Origin: Trichoplax sp. H2
Lineage: Eukaryota; Placozoa; Uniplacotomia; Trichoplacea
NCBI GenBank assembly: GCA_003344405.1
Contig: NOWV01000030.1
Span: 1 to 64,000 of the forward strand
Length of the DNA stretch: 64,000 bases
Reading direction: 5' to 3'
Both the position numbers and the translations under genes were made by a program. Positions 39,101-49,659 of the stretch are shown in pieces. The notes beneath the pieces were generated by a model. It had not been told where the DNA came from, ran no database searches, and saw only the letters and a list, made by a program, of their open reading frames with translations. The stretch's first letter is position 1. The number at the start of each line of letters is the position of its first letter.

Positions 39101-40362
39101 AACATGATACAGATTCCTTAATTGATCAGAGCAGTAATGGAATTACAGTCTCTACTAATCAATCTTACAGTACATCTGACAGTGATGCAAGTGCTAGTAC
39201 GCCATTAGTGCAGGGTCAAGAAAAAGATGATGCTATGTTGAAGTTAAGTTATTGCAATAGTATCGATAAATTCAGAGATTCTATCCAAAAATTATCTAAT
39301 ATCAATGTTAGAAACTCTGGTAAGTCGGGTGATACTATCCTAATGACCATTCTACAAATTAAAAGACTAGATGAACCATCTAAAATCGAAAGAATAAAGA
39401 TTCTGCTATCGTCTAAAGCTTCATGGTATGCTACTAATAATCGTGGCCAGAATGCTATTGATCTATGCTTACAGAAATATCCAGATTTGTTAGCGAAGCT
39501 AATAAGAATGAAACTCATCAAGCAAGATGACATATTTAAATCTGTTGCTCAAGAAAAAGCTACTATGATTCAGTCTATAATTGGATCTGATCGTAATGGT
39601 AAGAGATCCGCGAATATGAAAACATGTCAAAATAGCATCGGCAGGAATGGTAATAGCAAATTTATAGAATTGATATCCAGTACAGAAACTTTAAACGATC
39701 CTATTATATTCACGTGTTATTGCGGTAACATGGATAAATTTAAAGATGTAGTGCAGGCAGCTAAGACCCTGGATTGTAGAAATTCAGGCAAGATAGGTAA
39801 TACTTTACTAATGATGCTATTGCAAAGCAAGAGATTGGATAAAAATTCTAAAATAGAAAGAATAAAGTTAGTGGTATCTTTTGGAGCTTCGTGGTATGCA
39901 GTCAATAAACAAGGTCAAAACGCTATTGATATTGGCTTACAGTTATGTCCTGACTTATTAGCCAGTTTAGTCGAACAAGGTCTAGTAAAATACGATAAAT
40001 CTTATTGTATTAAAGACCACCAAGGAGTAGCCATCGACAATTCTTCAGTTATGCCAGCTTCAGTACCGGACAGAAAGATACCGCCCTATTCGTCTGCTTC
40101 TAATGCGCCTTCTATACCAACCTATGGTAGTAATGCTGCTTACCCTTATATCTTTCCATCGTCTACAACACCTGCATTCAATAACAGTTTAGCACCGATA
40201 AATCATAATTATATACACTCTGGACTATATCCAAGTCAGGGACTTGTTACAAGTTCCTACATGCCTGGTCAGTGGCTTGGAAATAGTCCCTATCCAGATT
40301 TAATGCCATTATTTGCTCCGCCAGTACGAAGCAAGACTCAACACCCATCTATACGTCTATAG
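36118..40362 (+). CDS. RNase III-like domain plus seven divergent ankyrin modules (1414 aa, single exon)
   Basis: The first in-frame ATG is at 36118 (MQSRSQSDSA). Residues of about 25-170 form an RNase III domain. The signature helix reads QQILEMIGDAWL, keeping metal ligands Glu70 and Asp74. The second helix reads LANYTEAILGAA, with Asp replaced by Asn138 and Glu141 kept, so three of four catalytic acids remain. No dsRNA-binding domain follows. After a polar linker come seven modules of about 95 residues, starting near 308, 463, 609, 754, 896, 1041 and 1196. Each is a divergent ankyrin pair: GDTILMKI, then RIQFLLDHGASW, then a CP(D/K)L capping helix. The C-terminus (about 1320-1414) is Pro/Ser/Tyr-rich. 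No signal peptide, membrane segment or intron is seen. Ankyrin stacks bind proteins; RNase III cuts dsRNA, but activity here is doubtful. Related genes lie at 56.3 and 57.9-61.3 kb. Confidence 0.9.
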   Translation: MQSRSQSDSANGTNAKLAHKANVTAAYEIQKNLKYDFKDSSLLLTALGKDNKLDTSIGLPGRYGNQQILEMIGDAWLRFVVLYKLYEMKEHTDGSAKSFNDATKWLVSNDTVLPEIGKRLGLEKCIRNITDKKKYLANYTEAILGAAVIDDRNLHRSFQVVDRLWSPYINTYKNNDNNCDARPLFVSQEITNQNQANDEKTHGNDFHLPELIPNADYNQTDHDSQSSKESFAIGNDDKKCPYTAMVNPDNVTATVKPSTEAHHSNESNQFDTAESNTVIKVKKVAINTTVDSHVDGLSVAQSKLIVQKAFSSFCNSLSVFQKMVSQLPDINCRHGSAGDTILMKIVTASKLNNSKKLERIQFLLDHGASWNVKNNEGLDALSICQSKNPDLILQLKRKGLISNDGQINDADKLNDKEQDNKIMLNRHIVDPDAIKHSNHVASNVTVNSHTEGKSTPQSDLMEHKAFSSYCSNFNMFKNIITQVSNVNYRHGKAGETILMKIITTKNLDNSDKLQRIQLLRNCGASWKLKNFEGLDALSICQRKNPDLMSLLKLKGLIGNNVQEAPTEINKKEDGVVSPTFNRNQKNKICELSVVKNDDRAIDKEQENINNLFSNHCNSFSNLKMAVNQVKDINCKKNDDGGDNILMTILKCTRLADEKKIERIRFLLSRGASWKATNNSSVNAVNVGLKYCPQLMNTLIEQGRVDQHALKKCSRLLPTSYSNQNTVKDTKLPKTAIVNDHIQLVDHAINDNNKALFPELYQDIDQFKTAVLKLPDLNSTWISGNTILMTILQSPFLDSQEKIEKIEILVQLGASWYATNEHGKNAIDVGLKACPKILAKLIRADSVKQDNIFQSKVKERAELLTRTGKFQTENAFDISQKDNVVELSCRKDNTNRKLFTHYCKGMDRFKEIIKESSNLNCRNDGKVGNTVLILILLNETMDDGVKVDRIKLLVSSGASWYTANNCGMNAIDIGLQSCPKFLADLIEQGLVGELSEHDTDSLIDQSSNGITVSTNQSYSTSDSDASASTPLVQGQEKDDAMLKLSYCNSIDKFRDSIQKLSNINVRNSGKSGDTILMTILQIKRLDEPSKIERIKILLSSKASWYATNNRGQNAIDLCLQKYPDLLAKLIRMKLIKQDDIFKSVAQEKATMIQSIIGSDRNGKRSANMKTCQNSIGRNGNSKFIELISSTETLNDPIIFTCYCGNMDKFKDVVQAAKTLDCRNSGKIGNTLLMMLLQSKRLDKNSKIERIKLVVSFGASWYAVNKQGQNAIDIGLQLCPDLLASLVEQGLVKYDKSYCIKDHQGVAIDNSSVMPASVPDRKIPPYSSASNAPSIPTYGSNAAYPYIFPSSTTPAFNNSLAPINHNYIHSGLYPSQGLVTSSYMPGQWLGNSPYPDLMPLFAPPVRSKTQHPSIRL

Positions 40363-42309
40363 AATTTGATAAATTGCTTCATAATTAATATTAAGTATCA
40401 GTAGATCCTATACATGAATATTATAGACAGTAATTTTTGTGTATAGTATACTGGATAGCAACGCCAATTTTGTGTATTGGGCTAGTAGTATCTTATTATC
40501 GATTGATCAGTGCTAACATTAAATATCTAAGAAACCAATTTCTAGGTATACAATGCTCGCACCAAATGTAAAGTATTTATCCCGGTCTTTATGTTAGTTT
40601 CAACGTTAAATACTGTTATAACTCAAGGCAATATACGTCGTACGTATGCTTTGAAGATATAGCTTTTGAAGTTAATATGCTGGTGGCGTAATACCGTAGT
40701 TTATAATGATATATCAGTGAAAATAAAATGATAGGTATTGTTACATTTGATGTTTAACAGTTTTGGGTGGTGGTTCGGTAATTGCGTGATATATTGATTG
40801 TCTATAAAGTAACAATAACATAGTTGATTTAAAGGTGAGGGTATTTAAAACATTTCTTAAATTACAGTAACTAGTGCAAACTCCCGTCGCTTTACTGACG
40901 GTTTACGATAATGTGCTCATTTAACATCTTTTACGATGTTCAGTAACGTTATGCCGTACCGTGTAGCAGTGATTATGTGTACTAAATTTGGCCATTGGTT
41001 AACTTTTGTGTAAGATTGTCTACGATAATCATGTGTAAGAATAGCCATCCAATGTGGTCATCATGTACTTGCAATGGATACTGTTTACAAGTTAATTATC
41101 CTATAGTAATATCGTATTTATGGCTATCATCAGTGTTCCTAGTGTTATTCATGGTTACGTCTTAATTTATGATTATGAAAAATAAAAGAATATAGCCTCA
41201 ATCAATTGAAAATTTGATGTTATTTCTGGTGCTCCTTATTGAAATAAGTTGTCATTGCTTTGATATTTCCATCATTGGAGAGTGTTATAACGTTAAGCAT
41301 TTCCTCAGTATCAAAATATGCTATGTACGCGTATGCACGATATTAAATTGCCTATTTCACTCCATACGATAGAAATTGAAAATTCTTTATTTGATATTTT
41401 GTATCGAATTGTATAGTCAAGATATTTATTATTGAAATGGACATCTATTTCGGCACCATACGCATATATATAAAGTACTGATGATAACATGGCTTGATGA
41501 GTTAGAATACTATCAGTGGTGCGAGTGTTGATGTGGTATACAAAAATCATAATTTGGAGTAATTGCAGACCAGTGATGGCGGTCAAAAAATGGTATAATA
41601 TATTTGCGCAATTATGAACTACAACTGATTGGAACTAACGAAAGCATGACAACATTGCCTTTCTGCAAAGAATTGAACTTAAATTGACTAAGTGGATTGA
41701 ACATAACAAGAATATCATCACGTCCATTATTGTGTAGTGAGGTAAATTTAAAAATCAATCTACCTAGAATAATTTTACTGAAAAAAAGACACAAGAGAAA
41801 GTGGCTTTTAACAATATTTGTTATATACTCCCATACGATATATTACATAACATACAATACTGCAGAAGGATGAAAATCTACAATGTCACACAATGATATA
41901 TAAATTAGTTTAAGTCAAAGGCAGTTTAATATAAAATTTTATTAGACCCTAATTACTCATGATAACTCTACGATAATACCAATAAGAAAGTTTGTATCGG
42001 TGTCTTTATTTTATTCCAATTTCTTTTTGAGCAGTTGGTACCATTAAATAGTGTCGAAACAAAAGTTGGCATCGATGTATCATGCATCAAGAATGAAGTC
42101 ATAGCACAGAATTTGTTGAGAAATGTCAAATAACAATCATAATTATTAGCTAGCTAGTACGCATAGATGATCAATTAGTCATTTTGGACAATTTTGAACG
42201 TCCAATACTCGAGCATCAGAGGAATCTTTAAGGAGTCTAGGAAAAATAATTTTCTACAAACTCTTTCAATAAAATTGTCCAGAATTGTGGTAAGAAAAAA
42301 GTTATAGCA
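40363..42309. other. Intergenic, no supported gene
   Basis: This is the 3' flank shared by the converging RNase III-ANK and fucosyltransferase genes. The minus-strand frames at 41311-41586 and 41612-41794 have no motif, and the first is preceded by no clear signal. No repeat array was seen. Confidence 0.6.
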
Positions 42310-43692
42310 TTACGTTAACCACGGAAATGATAACTTCATATCGTTGGTATTTTGAGGATAGTCAACACAAAACTTCTTTTCGTCGCCCCAAACTTTACTT
42401 AAATCTTGAATAATGTGTTTGGAAGCAGCTTGAACCCATTTCGGATCATGTAAATATTGGCAAAGATAACATAGTGATCCGTCACTATCCACTCTCACGA
42501 CTTTGTGCGAAGCCTTCCATTTAAAAAAACTATTATACAAGGTTTTATTCTTAGCCACTTTCTTAATATAAGCAACTAAATCTGGCATCGATTTAAAGTC
42601 GAGTGCATTGATGTATGAACCAGGAGGGCTGGTAGCTGGACTGCTATAATTAGCACCACCAATGACGATAGGAACTGTGCCCAGTTTTAAGCCGTTGTGG
42701 TAAAATTTTTCAGTGACATAGTCTTTACAGATAAAATTCTCGAAGCTTAAATAAAACTTATGTTCGTGTGAAATTTTATCCCAGCAATCCTTATTTCTAC
42801 CACAGTTGAATTTACCGCATTTGCCATAGGAATCAATGTCAATCTGTTGAGCCAGTTTTTGAACAAATTGTGTGCGACCTGGATAGCACTGGCTTGAAGC
42901 CCAAGCAATTAACTTGGTCTTGCCCTCACTATAATCTTTCTTTGGATCATAATTTTGGGAAAAATTTCCTTGGACAATCTCTGCATAGGGTGCGTATGCC
43001 ATGCCATCCTTGGCATAGCTGTTGACAACATTAAAGATGCCATTATGGATGGATTTTATAGGTGATCCGGATAATTTTCGCGTTAACACGGGATTTTCTA
43101 AATTATGATAAACCCATATTTGATGGGGGGGTTTCTTGCTTGACGGAATGAAGCCTTTGCTTTTCATACTGGGGGCAGAACCGTGAAATACTAAAGCAGC
43201 AGCTTGTGAATATTGGCTTTTATCTGAAGTAAAGATACAGGTGACATTGCCACATTTTACCCGGCCATAACGATCATCGGGCCATCTGCCACCGAACCAA
43301 CCAGTCCAATAAAGAATGATTGGTATTTTCTTGGTTGGTTTTGTAGTAGGTCTTTTGGTGGTTGGTTTTTTCGTCGTAGGTTTATTTGTCGTTGGTTTTT
43401 GTGTCGTCGATTTTTTGGCCGGAGGTTTGGGAGTGGTGACCACTTTCTTAGCAGACGATCCCATCGTCGTTGTCGGCTTGATTGTCGTAGTAGCATTTAT
43501 AGGGCTGGTAGTCTGCGATAGTTTCTCCTTTCTCCCTTTATTACTATGATTACTAAAGCTAGAAATCATTTTATATTCTACAATACCAATTCCTTGAATT
43601 TTTATAGCATATAAAGTTGCTAAAATGACAATAGCCACTAGACCTAGTACAATCCATAAGCGTTTCCTTGTCGTTGATGTAGTATTATTCAT
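42310..43692 (-). CDS. Alpha-1,3-fucosyltransferase, GT10 family
   Basis: This is a 460-residue single exon from ATG (MNNTTSTTRKRLW). Type II Golgi topology: a short basic cytosolic tail, one membrane helix at about 12-30, then a stem. Residues of about 59-122 are Thr/Lys/Pro-rich with repeated KPTT units, a probable O-glycosylated spacer. The catalytic domain has the GT10 donor-site motif, with FYLSFENF at 313-320, DYVTEK at 324-329 and GTVPIVIGGANYS just after. Paired cysteines lie around 269-303 and near the C-terminus. These enzymes transfer fucose from GDP-fucose to GlcNAc of N- or O-glycans in the Golgi lumen. The length is somewhat above the usual 350-430 because of the stem. Acceptor specificity cannot be read from the sequence. 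It converges on the RNase III-ANK gene. Confidence 0.94.
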   Translation of the reverse strand: MNNTTSTTRKRLWIVLGLVAIVILATLYAIKIQGIGIVEYKMISSFSNHSNKGRKEKLSQTTSPINATTTIKPTTTMGSSAKKVVTTPKPPAKKSTTQKPTTNKPTTKKPTTKRPTTKPTKKIPIILYWTGWFGGRWPDDRYGRVKCGNVTCIFTSDKSQYSQAAALVFHGSAPSMKSKGFIPSSKKPPHQIWVYHNLENPVLTRKLSGSPIKSIHNGIFNVVNSYAKDGMAYAPYAEIVQGNFSQNYDPKKDYSEGKTKLIAWASSQCYPGRTQFVQKLAQQIDIDSYGKCGKFNCGRNKDCWDKISHEHKFYLSFENFICKDYVTEKFYHNGLKLGTVPIVIGGANYSSPATSPPGSYINALDFKSMPDLVAYIKKVAKNKTLYNSFFKWKASHKVVRVDSDGSLCYLCQYLHDPKWVQAASKHIIQDLSKVWGDEKKFCVDYPQNTNDMKLSFPWLT

Positions 43693-45149
43693 CTTTCATT
43701 GAATTGACACAGCTTTGTCGCCGCCTTTACTTTTCAATCTTAATGTTGAAATTGGACACAAACTGCATTGACCAATATGAAAAAAAGGAAGAAATTTGCA
43801 ATTAAATCGGCTGTCAATTGATGCCACAACACGCAGTACAGCCGTCCAATAACATGCACGCTAATCAACTCTCTCTCTACAGTCGATAATTTCAGCATAT
43901 AAAAAAAAAAAATGTTGAAGTTAATCCCTTCAGCGAGATGGATAGGAAGGATCGCTGTTGATGATGGCAATTTCTTTCCAATCCTTTGCAGTTGGGCACC
44001 AACTTTGAATGCGGATGAAAATTCTTGCCAATTGTGCTGATCAATTCTCACTAGCAACGTTTAATTACGTTGATTTCCTCTTAAAGACCACAATGGTAAA
44101 AAATACAACAAAATCTAGCAATTAATTTCCGCTTGAAGATGGATATACGCTTTTCGTCCAAAAGATAGCAACCCAATCAAGGAGTGATTTCCGCTTAAAG
44201 ACATTAGTCCACCAGGGGCATCTTACTATACTATATTGTACATTACTGAGTCATTGAACGTGCCATGAATTGACAATCTTGGATCAGGGACATCAGTGAG
44301 ACAGATGGAGTCCCTGACGCTGATTGGTGCCGTCCGTCCGATAACTTGTCGATTGATTAGGAGAATGAATTACTGATTTGCCACTACTTGGAATTATTAT
44401 TAAGGAGCAAGGAATCATGTCTGATTTCCAACATGTTTTTCTTCTACGCTATATTGCATGGTTAAATTGGCAGCGTGTATGCTGGCTGGCTAGTATCTAT
44501 GGAATACGCTAAGATCAAATTAGAAAATGTTCCAATTCTCAAGTATCCAAATAGACAGTGTTGATCGAGTCGATGCGCCAATGCAATTAATCAAACCATC
44601 GACAGGTGTACCATCGATGGCGACTACACTATCAACATCGTCTGTCATCTGGGATGGACGATAAAGTTATGCAAGAATGTTTGATCATGGATGATGAATG
44701 CCTATTTTCTTTAGGATAGACCTTGGCCATACAATATACAGACTACAAAGAGATGTGTGTTTTCTCTCTATCTCCAGGATAGACGACGGCTGCATTTCTA
44801 CTTTCACGAAGATTAGTACTACAAGAATTCGCATTTTACAAGTGAACACGTATATATTAGGTAGAGACGATGAACACTAAAAATGGACTACGAGTAGTTT
44901 CTGTGGCGGACACCCATAGGGAAGACTTGATTCTGGAAGAAAGCATAGCCTTGTTAATTACATGACGTGCTTTCATTTGGTGGAAAGGAATCATTTGATC
45001 GACAAAAGAAATCGATCGGTGTAATCCATTTCGTGAAAATGAATACGTAATCATTCATTTTTCAATGTATTTGATCAATATTATTGTTTACAAGCCAGAA
45101 GTACAAATAGCCAATGAAGATTATGCAGAACACTGTGCAATAGCTTTCT

Positions 45150-45640
45150 TGTCAAATGATCCATTTGTGACGACTATAATATAGGATACTAACTACAAAT
45201 ACACTCTTAACTATCGCAGTTATAAGTACAGTTTACTGCAGGATAATAAGCGTACAAAGACTCACTTAACTGCCTCGACAGTCATGAGTTTTCTTGTCCA
45301 ATAATCCATTTGGGACAACCATCATATAGGATAATAACTACAAATACAGTCGAACTATGGCACTTATAAGTACAGTTTACTGCAAGATAATATCCGCACA
45401 AAGACTCATTTAACTACCTCGATAGTCGTGATGAGTTATCTTGTCAAATAATCCATTTGTGACGACTATAATATAGGATAATAACTATAAATACAGTCGA
45501 ACTATAGCACTTATAAGTACAGTTTACTGCAGGATAATAAGCGTACAAAGACTCACTTAACTACCTCGATAGTCGTGATGAGTTGTCTTGTCAAATAATC
45601 CATTTATGACGACTATAGTACAGGACAATAACTACAAATA
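45150..45640 (+). repeat. Minisatellite A, about 146-bp unit
   Basis: The anchor AATCCATTT followed by GACGACTATAATATAGGATAAT recurs with CCATTT at 45161, 45306, 45453 and 45600, spacing 145-147 bases. Within each unit are ACAAATACAGTCGAACTAT, CTTATAAGTACAGTTTACTGC and CAAAGACTCACTTAACTACC. The copies are well conserved, suggesting recent expansion. Confidence 0.9.
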
Positions 45641-45860
45641 CTCTCAGAACTATCGCGATATCCAAGGACTAAGGCAGTAGTTTTCTTGTCCAATTTGTGA
45701 TTACTATAGTGCAAATTGACTACAGGATAATAAATAAATACTAATACTCGCTCAGTAGTTTTCTTGTCCAATTTGTGATTACTATAGTGCAAATTGACTA
45801 CTAGATAATAAATACTAATACTCGCTTCACTACCGCAATAGCCATGGACTACCACAGTTT
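45640..45860 (+). repeat. Minisatellite B, shorter derived unit (about 80-85 bp)
   Basis: Two near-identical segments at about 45679-45740 and 45757-45820 carry GTTTTCTTGTCCAATTTGTGATTACTATAGTGCAAATTGACTA. They sit between arrays A and C and share pieces with both. A minus-strand ORF (45613-45855) is only the translation of this repeat. Confidence 0.85.
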
Positions 45861-45879
45861 CGTTTTCTTGTCAACTAGT

Positions 45880-46490
45880 CGATTGGTGCCGACTAGAGTA
45901 CAAGATAATAACTATAATTACCGTAAATAGTCATGGACTAGCATAGTCATTTTTCTTGTTCAATTTGAGATTATAGTACAGTTTACTTCAGGAGAATAAC
46001 TACAAATGCTCACTTATTCATTAATCACCGCCAATAGTCATGGAAACCACAGTGCCGTTTTCTCATCAACTAGTCGATTGGTACGACTAGAGTACAAGAT
46101 AATAACTATAACTACCGTAAATAGTCATGGACTAGCATAGTCATTTTTCTTGTTCAATTTGAGATTATAGTACAGTTTACTTCAGGAGAATAACTACAAA
46201 TGCTCACTTATTCATTTATCACCGCCAATAGTCATGGAAAGCACATTGTCGTTTTCTCATCAACTAGTCGATTGGTGCGACTAGAGTACAAGATAATAAC
46301 TATAACTACCGTTAAAAATTAATGGACTAGCATAGTCATTTTTCTTGTTCAATTTGAGATTATAGTACAGTTTACTTCAGGAGAATAACTACAAATGCTC
46401 ACTTATTCATTAATCACCGCTAATAGTCATGGAAAGCAAAATGTCGTTTTCTTGTCCAGTAGTCGATTGGTGCCGACTAGAGTGGAGTTG
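45880..46490 (+). repeat. Minisatellite C, about 195-bp unit
   Basis: The anchor TAGTCGATTGGT followed by CGACTAGAGTACAAGATAATAACTATAA recurs with GATTGG at 45881, 46076, 46270 and 46465, spacing 194-195 bases. Each unit also has TAGTCATTTTTCTTGTTCAATTTGAGATTATAGTACAGTTTACTTCAGGAGAATAAC and TCACCGCCAATAGTCATGGAAA. Three full copies plus a partial fourth are present, closely matching one another. Confidence 0.92.
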
Positions 46491-49400
46491 ACTCTAGGGC
46501 TCCAAACAAGTGATATTGTACAGTCTGTACTATGATGGTCGTGCAAAAGTAGCGTTTTGTATAGGTACTGTCCAACCATCGTCGACAGTACCTATAGTGT
46601 CATTATCGACAGGTGTAGCCTCCATGGTCAATTGGTCAATGGTCATGTGGTTCATGTCATGTGGTCTGGTAGACAACAGCCTTTGAAAGGATTGACTAGC
46701 GGATCGTGTGGGTAAATTGCTAAATTAGCTGCAGACGAAGGCGGCAAAGGGTGGAATCTTTCATCAAAAGGTACAGCAAATTATTTTATTCGACTAAAAT
46801 TGTCTTTGAAAATCAGGACTACGACATGTGTTTTCAAGAAAATCACTAAGGTGTTTCAATGAAAATGGCCCCAACAGCATCTATTGGCACACTTTCAAGA
46901 CGGGCAAGCCATTGTCACTGGTTCAATGTAGGGTAATAGGGGGTAGTCAAGCAAAAAAATTTCAACCAGTGGAAAACTATTCCAACAACGATTCATTCAT
47001 ATACCCTCTCTTGCATTCCATAACTAGCTTAGATTGATCGGAGAAAAGGAAATTCTAGTAAAGAAATACCTTTCTCTTACTCTCAACAGGATATCTGGAC
47101 TAGCGTACAGCTGAACGACTACTTCCACAGTTCATTCAAGGATGTTGTTGAACCCTACTCCAAATACGCACTGTTGAGCTATGTTGACATGCAACGTTGC
47201 AATATGCAGTGTTGATCCACTTTTCTCTATCCTACTCATTAGACTATATAAACTGCAATTGCAGATTATCAGAAAGCAACTCTTTTACCCTTTTTGGATT
47301 CCCTGCTATTCTACTACAAATGATAGATCATGTCATCGCTATCTGTTCAATAGCAATCACTTGGACAATCCATGATCGATGGACGAGTTTTGGCGCCAGT
47401 CTTGACTCCACTTTACTTGACTCTTCATCAGCCAAGACTAAATCACTTACAAAATCCCATTTTGAATTCAAAAGATTATTCACACTATCACAAGCTGATG
47501 GCCATACATTCGTTTAGTTTTCAAGTGAGAAAATTACTTTGTACTGCTGTTTTCAATAGTATTCAACACCATATAGTATCCTGTTCTTGCAGGACAGTAC
47601 TGTAGTGAAATTCTCACTAGCTTATCGAGTCAACATTCATAGCTTTCCTAATAATAATAAACTTCATGGCAGCGTGCGCTTGGATGTAGCTTTTAAATAC
47701 GCGTAGATTAACAGTCAATCCTATCTGGAAAAATGCATCGAACAGCAGCAGTTATACATTAAAGTCCTCAATCAATCGAGCAACCAATGATAGCATCATT
47801 TCCTTACCAAGCCAATATACTGTACGCATATCGAAAACTGAAAAGCATTCTACGGCAGTCGGTCAAGGTGTTCATTGCCTCTGTAATCACTACAACAAAT
47901 CAACATTCGTCTAGCTAGACAATGATAGTACACTGCATAGATGCGTAGAATTGCTTTTCCAATCGTGTTAACGTTACAATGACTCTTACTTTCTTCATCA
48001 GTCCACAGTATCAAAGACGTAAGGATGCTAGTAAGTAAAAGACCATTCCAAACCGTCTTGACAAAGTGATTTTTTTGTTTTTTTTCTACAGGCAAATACA
48101 CCTCCCCGTTGATTAAAAATGTTCAAATTAATTCGTTCATGTGAGTATTCCTATATATCTCAATATTCGTTGTACTATACTGTAGATGCATTTATACTAG
48201 TTAGCCAACGCAATTAGTGACTATTTTGAATGCTATTAATAATCCATTGCTTTTGCGCCTAATATACTTGTACCATCATATTGTTCCTTTCTGTCTCAGT
48301 AGAATAACTCTGTAAATAAACACTTTGAACGATATTTTCTTAACAAATTTGGCATTACGTCAAGCGTAGTAGACTTCATCATAATTTTTTTTTTTATTGA
48401 ACATAACTCGCTTTATATCATATGAAATACTCTAACTTTAGGGTATATTGCTGTGAGATGGTTACAACATTGAAATCTCAACCGATATAGTTTACATATA
48501 GTTTACTTAACGGAAAACTTTTAAAATTGACGCCAAACATTTATTCTTTTCAATCTTTTTTGAAGTAGATAGTATCGTTAAATAACTAAAACTGATTTAT
48601 TAACGGATTTCATGTAGACTTTAATCCTTTTTATCAGTTGATGATCTACTCAATCGACTCTTAGGATCAATACGTATACAATAGAATATCCATTCGAAAG
48701 TAATCTCATATCTTTGTAATCTTCTTACCACTTGATATAGTCTAAATAAAACGATTAGTAATTCTTTATCTTTAAGTGTTTATTTTACAATCTCACAATA
48801 AACAAAGATAAGGCTAGTTATCATTTAAGTATATAATTAAAAGAATTAATGATCAATTATAGGATAAGAGAAATATCTTACACGCCTATTCGTATAAAAT
48901 TTGCTTATTCCTTACAGCTATTGGATGATATCGCCTTGAGTCAATTCTGATATTCTAATATCTGTGTGAACAATTATACTTTCGATTGGATCGTCACAAA
49001 TTGTTGATCCATGGTTATTAATAATTATTAATTTACTATCAGTACGATCTTGACGTTAAATATAGAATACATCCCCTTTGCGTAATACTAGATTTTTGAA
49101 CGTTTTGAATGTCCCAAAATTAAATTTTTGGGTCTGCATTTTTCTTAATTTGCTTTATTTATAGATTACGTTCAACAAGTATCATGTTTAAATATTTTCA
49201 ATCGTGATTGGCCATTGTAAATACATACTGGTTTAACTATTGATACTACTGTAGTCATTATAAAATGTAAAATTTTTTCTGAAAGGTATTTTATCCCTAA
49301 ATAGACACTTTACTATAGATGTATTAAAATAGCATGAAGTAGTAAGAAGTTTTCATTTGCTAGCAAAGTAATGCATTAAATTATACTAAAGTGAAAATTT

Positions 49401-49659
49401 GATTTTTAATACAACCAGTTATACCATCGTCCTTGAAAACTTTTTTCGAAAGAAATGACCCGGTTAGTGACTAAGTTCAAATACGTATAATGATTCATAC
49501 GTACATCAGCACCAGCATTAGCTATAGCCTATACGTGTAGATATACTGCAACTGCCATAGTAATGTCTCTGTGTAGATTTTATACTATATCGATTACAGA
49601 TGATTAAGAATTAAAGATTAAGTTTACATTTCTAAACTGTATTTACGTACGAATAACAG

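Larger units (their letters stand above)
43693..49659. other. Intergenic region with minisatellites; no firm gene
   Basis: Outside the tandem arrays at 45.1-46.5 kb, several small frames appear at 43740-44057 (-), 44857-45054 (-), 46828-47037 (+), 47197-47517 (+) and 47850-48101 (-). None shows a recognisable domain. That at 44857-45054 starts with ATG and looks mildly coding. The stretch at 46.8-47.5 kb is less AT-rich and may be a decayed gene. The first exon of the downstream ankyrin gene should lie in or near the last part. A two-codon ATG exon ending in GTAAGT at 48025-48030 has the right phase but is weak evidence. Confidence 0.4.

Noticed and set aside
38817-39905. Several minus-strand ORFs sharing AYHEAP-like strings
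   Set aside because: They are antisense reflections of the repeated GASWYATN modules of the plus-strand gene.
43316-43549. Plus-strand 77-aa hydrophobic Val/Gly-rich ORF
   Set aside because: It is the antisense of the Thr/Lys/Pro repeats in the fucosyltransferase stem.
45613-45855. 80-aa ORF with an internal repeat
   Set aside because: It merely translates minisatellite B.
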